Shown here: in pieces, positions 63,788 to 64,000 of the stretch
How the letters are laid out: each line of letters opens with the position of its first letter
Position numbering within the stretch: the first letter of the stretch is position 1
Assembly: GCF_025370875.1 (NCBI RefSeq)
Contig: NZ_JAMXFD010000025.1
Coordinates: forward strand, 38,057 to 102,056
Origin: Laspinema palackyanum D2c
GTDB lineage: Bacteria; Cyanobacteriota; Cyanobacteriia; Cyanobacteriales; Laspinemataceae
Direction of reading: 5' to 3'
DNA length: 64,000 bases
The notes under the pieces: generated by a model
Database searches by the model: none
The model's input: only the letters and a program-made list of their open reading frames with translations
What the model was told of the DNA's origin: nothing
Made by a program: the position numbers and the translations under genes

Positions 63788-64000
63788 ATCAGAAAATCAT
63801 GTAAACTACACGAAAGTCTTACATTCTCCAGAGTCCAGGTAGTATCCGATAAAAATGTTCAATTCCAATAATCATGTATGGCTCCCGGAGGAGCCACGCA
63901 GAACCGCTACGAATTGAGAAAAACCTGAGAGGGTGACAATGGAGGGCAAACCCAGACGGGGCAATTGTTTGAGATAATGGAGAAGTCGTCAAAAAGCGGG

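Overview
The window looks like chromosome from a filamentous, Oscillatoriales-type cyanobacterium. This is inferred from the very frequent HIP1-type octamer GCGATCGC, the rbp-rpsU pair, several pentapeptide-repeat proteins, a DUF4087 protein, a cyanobacterial TIGR03985-like CRISPR regulator and NRPS domains of cyanobacterial type. No 16S or complete marker set is present, so the genus is not claimed.

Layout. Bases 1-7191 hold the 3' part of a giant secreted-type protein that strings together DUF4114, a subtilase, LGFP repeats, two LysM domains, a CHAP amidase, a T4-type lysozyme and a lipase-like hydrolase. Bases 7.2-13 kb are a decaying accessory zone: a Phd-type antitoxin next to a beheaded VapC, short coding remnants, a 3' half of tRNA-Phe with its own terminator, a PIN toxin with a small partner, and a TIGR03985-like regulator. 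Bases 13.1-22.1 kb are a compact type III-A CRISPR-Cas operon: csx3 fused to a P-loop domain, an HD-less cas10, csm2, csm3, csm4, csm5, cas6 and a CARF effector. It is followed by Rpn-family nuclease genes (one intact, one truncated), a dead vapBC pair, a truncated cas2 and a 15-repeat CRISPR array with its leader (24.2-25.7 kb). No cas1 is seen.

Bases 26.1-38.3 kb encode three NRPS proteins (C-A-PCP; docking-C-A-N-methyltransferase-PCP; C-A-PCP-TE). They should make a three-residue peptide whose middle residue reads as N-methyl-leucine. After this come rbp and rpsU (rpsU is only 59 codons), a cluster of pentapeptide-repeat genes around an Omp85-type barrel, an EamA transporter with an orphan CIRCE operator upstream, an O-methyltransferase, a pentapeptide/HNH fusion, a cell-wall amidase, a GAF histidine kinase, an ABC1 kinase and tRNA-Glu. 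The last part, mostly on the minus strand, holds an M42 peptidase, a YdcF-like protein, an SLH lipoprotein, a GT25 glycosyltransferase, a TPR protein overlapping bioF, and an XRE regulator with a small neighbour.

How the parts work together. The CRISPR region reads as a self-contained interference and signalling unit: Cas6 matures crRNA, Csm2-5 with Cas10 bind and cut target RNA, the GGDD palm of Cas10 makes cyclic oligoadenylate, the CARF protein responds, and Csx3 is the probable off switch. Adaptation appears lost here. A 92-bp copy of the regulator's 5' end sits just upstream of csx3 and could link regulator and operon. Palindromic MITE-like repeats are scattered through the intergenic DNA, and one is read in frame inside the Omp85-type gene.
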